Positions 57,901-63,900 of a stretch of DNA of 64,000 nt are shown one piece after another (within the stretch, counting starts at the first letter, position 1; each line of letters opens with the position of its first letter). Source of the stretch: Magnetospirillum sp. WYHS-4 (GTDB lineage Bacteria; Pseudomonadota; Alphaproteobacteria; Rhodospirillales; GLO-3); the NCBI GenBank assembly GCA_039908345.1, contig JAMOBD010000004.1, forward strand, positions 36,028 to 100,027. The letters run 5' to 3'. A program made the position numbers and the translations under genes. Under the pieces are notes generated by a model. That model worked only from the letters and a program-made list of their open reading frames with translations, was not told where the DNA came from and searched no databases.

Positions 57901-60900
57901 AGGGAAACCTGCCCGGCGGCGACATGAACACCGAAGGTAACGTCCGCGAATTGCAGGTTCTCGATGTTGGACAGCGTGTCGTCCCCCTCGCTGCTGGGGT
58001 AAGTCGCGCTGGTGACCGTGACGGCGCCGCCGCTGGCGCCGATCAGGTAGTTGCTCGCGTTGCCGGCGAAGACGGCCGTGTCGATTCCGGCGCCGCCGTC
58101 CAGCGAATCGCTGCCCAGGCCGCCGGTCAGGGTATCGTCGCCCGTGCCGCCGGTCAGGGTGTCGTTGGCGGCGGTCCCCGTCAGCACGAGACCGACGACG
58201 TCGAAGGTGACGGTGACGGCGGTCGCCGTATAGGCCGTGCTCAGATCGTAGCCAGCCCCCAGGTTGTGGGTGATGGACTCGAAGGTGCCGGTAACGCTGC
58301 CGCCGCTGGCCACCGTGATGACTTGGCCGTCGGTGGGAACGTGGCCGTTCAGGAAGTTGAGGCTGAGCACGTTGCCGGCCGCACTCAGGTTCAGGGCGCC
58401 CGACGCCGTCAGGCGGTCGTTGCCGGAGGCGGAAACGTCGATGGCCAGGTCGCCGCCATCCAGGAAGGTGACGGCCGATGACGCGCTCAGCGTCGCCGTG
58501 GCTCCCGCCCCGCCCGGGTCGATGGCGCCGACGACATCGATGAAGCTTCCCGAATACGTCTGGCCCACGCTGCCGAGCGTCGCCCCATCCGCCACATTCA
58601 GCGTTCCGCCGCTACTCAAGTAATAGGTCGCCGTCCCTCCGGCGGCCAGCGTCAGCGTCGAGTTGCTGATCCAAAGGCCCCCGCTTATCTGGCCGCTGTT
58701 GACCATGCCTGTCGACGCGCCATAGAGATAGTCGGACTGGCAATCGAGGGTCATCGTCCCCTGATTGACGAACTGGCCGATCAGGCCCGCCGTACCGGAG
58801 GCCCCCGAGGAGGAAATGGTGGCCCCCTCCGCATTGGTCAGGGTCCCGGTCGACATCTCCAGGGTGGAATTGGAGCCTCCCGCGCTCAGGTGAATGGTTC
58901 CCGTGTTGACCATGTCGCCGGCGACGATCAGGGTTGACACGTTGACCGTCGTCGCGGCCGCACTGACGGTCACCGTGCCGGCATTGGAGGCGAAGCTTCC
59001 AACCTGGATATTGAATCCCGAGGTGGTTACGGACCCGCCGGCAAGGTTGGTCAGGACCAAGTCGGGACTGTCGCTGTAACTTCCCAGGGACAATGTCCCG
59101 CTGTTGGCAAGCGTGCCCGCCAGGACTCCGCTGCTGCCGACCGTGAGCGTGCTGCCGGCCCCGACGGTCGCTTCATTATTTACGGTCAGGCTGCCGCCGA
59201 GGCCGAGGGTGAGCGAGGTGCCCGCGCCCGACAGGGCCAGGGAGTGGACCGTCCACGACATCCAATTAGACGGATAGGTCACGCTGCCGCTGGAAATCGT
59301 CACGTCGTTCATGAAGTTGGGGACATAGCCCGAGTCCCAGTTGGCGGCCGTGTAATAGCTCCCCGAGCCGCCGATCCAGGAGACGGGGGTGACCACCGCC
59401 AAGTCCTGGTCGGCGAAGCGCAGCTTCTCCACGCCGGACAGGATGTCGGTGCCGTCGGCGCCGGTCACCGTCGTCACACAGGTGGCGGCGTCGGTAGCGA
59501 CGGTGTAGTCGGCGCGGTTTCCCGAGAACACGGCGACGTCGTTGCCAGCGCCGCCGGTCAGGATATCGTCGCCCATCCCGCCGGTCAGGGTGTCGTTGCC
59601 CGCGGTCCCGGTCAGGGTGACGGAGGGGAACATGCCCGTCTGATTGACGGTCGAGGCGATCTTCAGGGTCGCGGTGCCGCTGGTGTAGACCCGGAACAGG
59701 GTGCCGTCGATGGTCTGGTCGGCTCCGGCTGTCCAATCGGCGGCGGTGCCCGAGGCCAAGGTCACCGTGTCGTCGGCCGAGCCGGTGACGATCAGGGTGT
59801 CGTTGTCGGACAGGGCCACGATCGATGCGGCATTGACGCCGAGAGTGGCCCCACCGGCCGTCTCCAGCGCGATCTTTTCAATTCCGGAAAGGCCCGTGGC
59901 AGTGGCCAGGTTCAGGCTGGTGGCCGTGGTGACGCTCAGCAGATCGGTGCCCGAGCCGCCCGCGACCGAGACGTCGGCCGCGTCATGGACAAGCGTGTCG
60001 TTGCCGGTGCCGCCTTCAAGGGTGTCGCTCCCGGCTCCGCCGATGATCGTATCGTCCCCGGAGGCGCCCTTGATGAGGTTCACGCCGGAATTGCCGATCA
60101 GGGTGTCGTTGTAGGCCGATCCCTGGACATTTTCGAAATTTGCCAGGACATCGTTGCCGGCGCCGCCCGAGGCCGTCCCCAGGGAGAGATCGACCGTGAT
60201 GGAGGCGGTCGCCCAGTAGGACGTCGGCACCGAGGTGCTGGCCGCATTGCTATTGGGCGCGGAGTAGCACAACAGGTCCGTGCCGGCGCCACCGTCCAGG
60301 AAGTCGTCTCCGCCCAGGCCGGCGATGTAGTCGCCTCCCGTCCCGCCGACGATGGTGTCCGCATTCATGCTGGCGAAAAGAAGGCTTCCGGCATTGGGGC
60401 CGTACACCGCCTCGATGCCGAAGAGACGGGCATAGGTGCCAAAGTACAGCTCGTTATTGCCCGCATCTCCGTACAGATGCAGGTAGACATAGGTGGTGAC
60501 CGTCCTCAGATCGAGGATATCCAATCCGGCCCCGCCATCGATGGTGCCGCCGGTTCCCCCACTCATGCCGAAGACGATGGTGTCGTCGCCAGCGCCGGAA
60601 TAAATGCGATCTTGGCCCCCCGAGCTTACGATGGTGTCGTTGCCGGCGCTGCCGGTAATGGAGTCGGCGGTGCCGGTGCCCTTGATGGACTGGATGTTGA
60701 TGAGGGTATCCGTGCCGTAGACACCGGCATCGACAACGCCCGTGGTCAGGTTGGCGGTAATGGCGTTAATGGTTGGCTGCAAACTGTAATCAACGGTGTT
60801 GGTGCCCGTGCCGCCATCGATGACATCATTGCCGTAGCCGCCCAGGAAGCTATCGTTGCCAGTGCCACCGATGAGGGTGTCGTCATACTGCGAGCCCCAG

Positions 60901-63900
60901 ATGGCCTCGAAGCCGGTGAAGCTGTCGCTGCCTTCGCCGCCGCCCGTGGCGGCACCCAGACCCAGGTCGACGGTGACGCCGCTCTCGGCATGACCGTAGA
61001 ACAGCCAGTTGGTGCCGGTGCTTCCGGTGAAGACGTCGTCAAAAGCCGAGCCCGCGACCATCTCGAAGCCCGAGAAGGTATCGTTGCCCGCGCCGCCGCT
61101 GGACGTACCGGACGCCAGATTCACGGTTACCGAGGCGGTGGCGTTGGAGTAATCCAGCATGTTCATGCCGGCGTAATAGTTGTTGGTGCCGACCATGGTG
61201 AAGGTGTCGTCGTGAAGCGAGCCCAACACCCCCTCGAAGCCGACAAGACTATCGGTGCCCTGTGAACTGACCACGGTGCCAGAAGGGGTATAGGCCGTGG
61301 CGGCGCCCTCGGTGAGGGTAACACTCACCCCGGACCCGGCATGGGCGTAGGAGACGATGTCGAGGCCGTTGCCGCCGTTCAGGATGTCGTTGCCCGCCCC
61401 GCCCTCGATCCAGTCCATGGCGGTGCTGCCGGTGATGGTATCGCGGAAGGCGGTACCGACGATGTCGCGCGAGGACGTGGTGTTTATGCCGCCGTCGTTG
61501 ATCGTTACGGAGGGAGGAAGGACGCCCGTGAACACCAGGGTCGACAGGTCGAAGGTGCCACCCGTGGTCGCCTGGAAGGTAAGGGAGTTCACCGCGGCCA
61601 GGCCGTTGAACTGGGTCGCGGTGCCGCCGAAGTCCCCGGCATTGTAGCCATAGGCCCGCAGGGTCGTGGAGTCGCCGTAATCAACCTGTTCGACGTTGAG
61701 GACATCGGCGCCACCGAGGCTGGTCAGGGTCCCCGAGGTCATCGCGATGCGGTCGTAGCCGTCGCCGCCATCCACCGTGCCGGACACGGCGGCCAGGGCC
61801 ATGGAAAAATCGAAGACGTCGTCGCCGGCTCCGCCCAGGTAGACGCCGTTGCCGTAGGTGGCCTGCAACAGGTCGTTGCCCGCGCCGCCGTCCAGGACGC
61901 TGTAAATGTTGTAGAAGTCCCGCATCGTGTCGTTGCCGGAGCTTCCGATCAGCTCGACGCGGTCAATTCCCGAGGTGCCGTCGAGGGTGGCGGGAGAGAG
62001 CATGCCCCCGATCTGGGCGCGGAAGTCCTCGTTCACCGAGTCGGCATGAATGCGCAGGACGTCGCTACCGGTTCCGCCCACCAGGGTCAAATAGCCGCCG
62101 CCGGTCTCGCCCGAGTCCGCCTGGGAAAGGGTCATATCGACGGTATGGCCCTGCAATTCGATCCGCTCGATGCCGGACACGGTGGTATTCCGGAAATCGG
62201 TATCGGCGGTGACGCGGAGCGTGTCGATGCCGGTGCCGCCGATGATGGTCTCGCCCGCCGCCACATCGCCCGTGTTGAACAGGAAGATGTCGTTGCCGTC
62301 ACCGCCGAGCAGCCGATCCGTTCCCGCTCCGCCGCTGAGGGTATCGATGCCGGCGTTGCCGGACAGCACGTCGTTGCCGGCGCCGCCCGCCAGGATATCG
62401 GCCCCGGAGCCGCCGCTCAGCACATCGGCGACGCTCGAACCGGTGAAATTCACCGCCGTGGAAGCGTAGGTGCCATACAGCCACAGCATGGCGCCATGGC
62501 CACCGGTCCAGCCGGGACCGTCGCCCCAATCCAGGTAGGTCTTGCCGCTGGAGGCATCCAGGGTCAGGCCCGTGTAGGTATCGGTAAAGCCTTTCACCTT
62601 GATGACCGCGCCCTGGTTGAACACGCTGCCGCCGTCGAAGTCAATCCAGGAACTTGTGCCGGTCATGTCGCCACCGGCATCGATGGTCGTCAGGGCGTCG
62701 AACTGGGCCTTCGACAGGGTCACCATGGGTGACGAACTGGTGGAAGGAGCATCGATCTTCAGCTGTTCGATGGTATCGAAGGTCGTCGCCGGGGTCAGGT
62801 CGAAGCTGTCCCGGACGAGCACGGTATCGGTGCCGGCGCCGCCCACCAGCGTCTGAGGACTGCCATTCCGGAGGACAAAGATGTTGTCGCCGCCATCGCC
62901 GGTGATGCTCCGCACATTGCCGTCCGCGACGATGCCCTCGATGCCCGACAAGGTGTCGTTGCCGCCGCTGCCGCTGGCGGTTCCCGCCGCCAGATCGACA
63001 TCCGCGTACCCGGAATGGCCGACGTAATAGGCATGGTCATAGCCCACGCCGCCGTTGAGAACGTCGTTGCCGGCGCCGCCCTGCAAGGTGTCGTCGCCCG
63101 TGGTGCCGGTGATCGTGTCGTCGCCGCCGCCCCCGGCCAGGATGATCGTGTCGTCCGTTCCCCAGTTGACCAGATTCAGTCCCGACAGGTCGTTGACGCC
63201 AAGCGTCACCGCGCTTCCCGCCCCATCGATGGCGATGCCGGCGAGTTGCGCCGCCGTGGCATAAAGGGTGGCGCTGCTTCCCGTGAAGGCGATCTGCTCG
63301 ACTCCCGAGAAGGAGCCGACGTTCCGGATGTCCGCCCAGCCCGAGGCCAGGAGCGTATCGGTGCCGCTGCCGCCGTCGAGAGTCTGGGTGGCGGTGGAGG
63401 TTCCCGAGATCTGAAGGATATCGTTCCCCGCGCCGCCCAGCATGACGGGCAATGCATCCTGGGCGATGAGGGTATCGTTTCCCGTCCCGCCGATCAGGTT
63501 CGTATTGCCCCACCAATAGTATGAATACGGATCGAGGGTGAGGTCGTCGCCGCGCTCCGACCCATCCAGGATGATCGAGGCGATTCCGTCGCCAGAGGCA
63601 AAGGCGGATTCCCAGCCCTCGCCATCCAGCTTGACCACCAGCTTCTGCCCGGCGGCACCGTCCAGCGAACCGATGGTTAGATTCCCGCCCAGCGCGGTCA
63701 ATTGGGACAGATTGACGGTTCCCTGGGTATTCTCCCCCTGGAAGCCGAACCCCTGGAGATTGGCAAGCGAGGCGCCGCGCAGGTCGTTGTCCCCGGCGAT
63801 ATGCAGGTTGTTGTAGCCCGCCCCACCGTCGATGACCTCCCCCGCCTGGACGTGTCCGGCCGCCAGATGGAAATTGTTGTTGCCGGCATCGCCGATCAGG

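Noticed and set aside
49074..58481. Long plus-strand frames (up to 1,376 codons) antisense to the giant RTX gene
   Set aside because: They mirror the Gly/Asp-rich repeats of the real gene, lack start signals and domains, and end wherever the sense repeat pattern changes.
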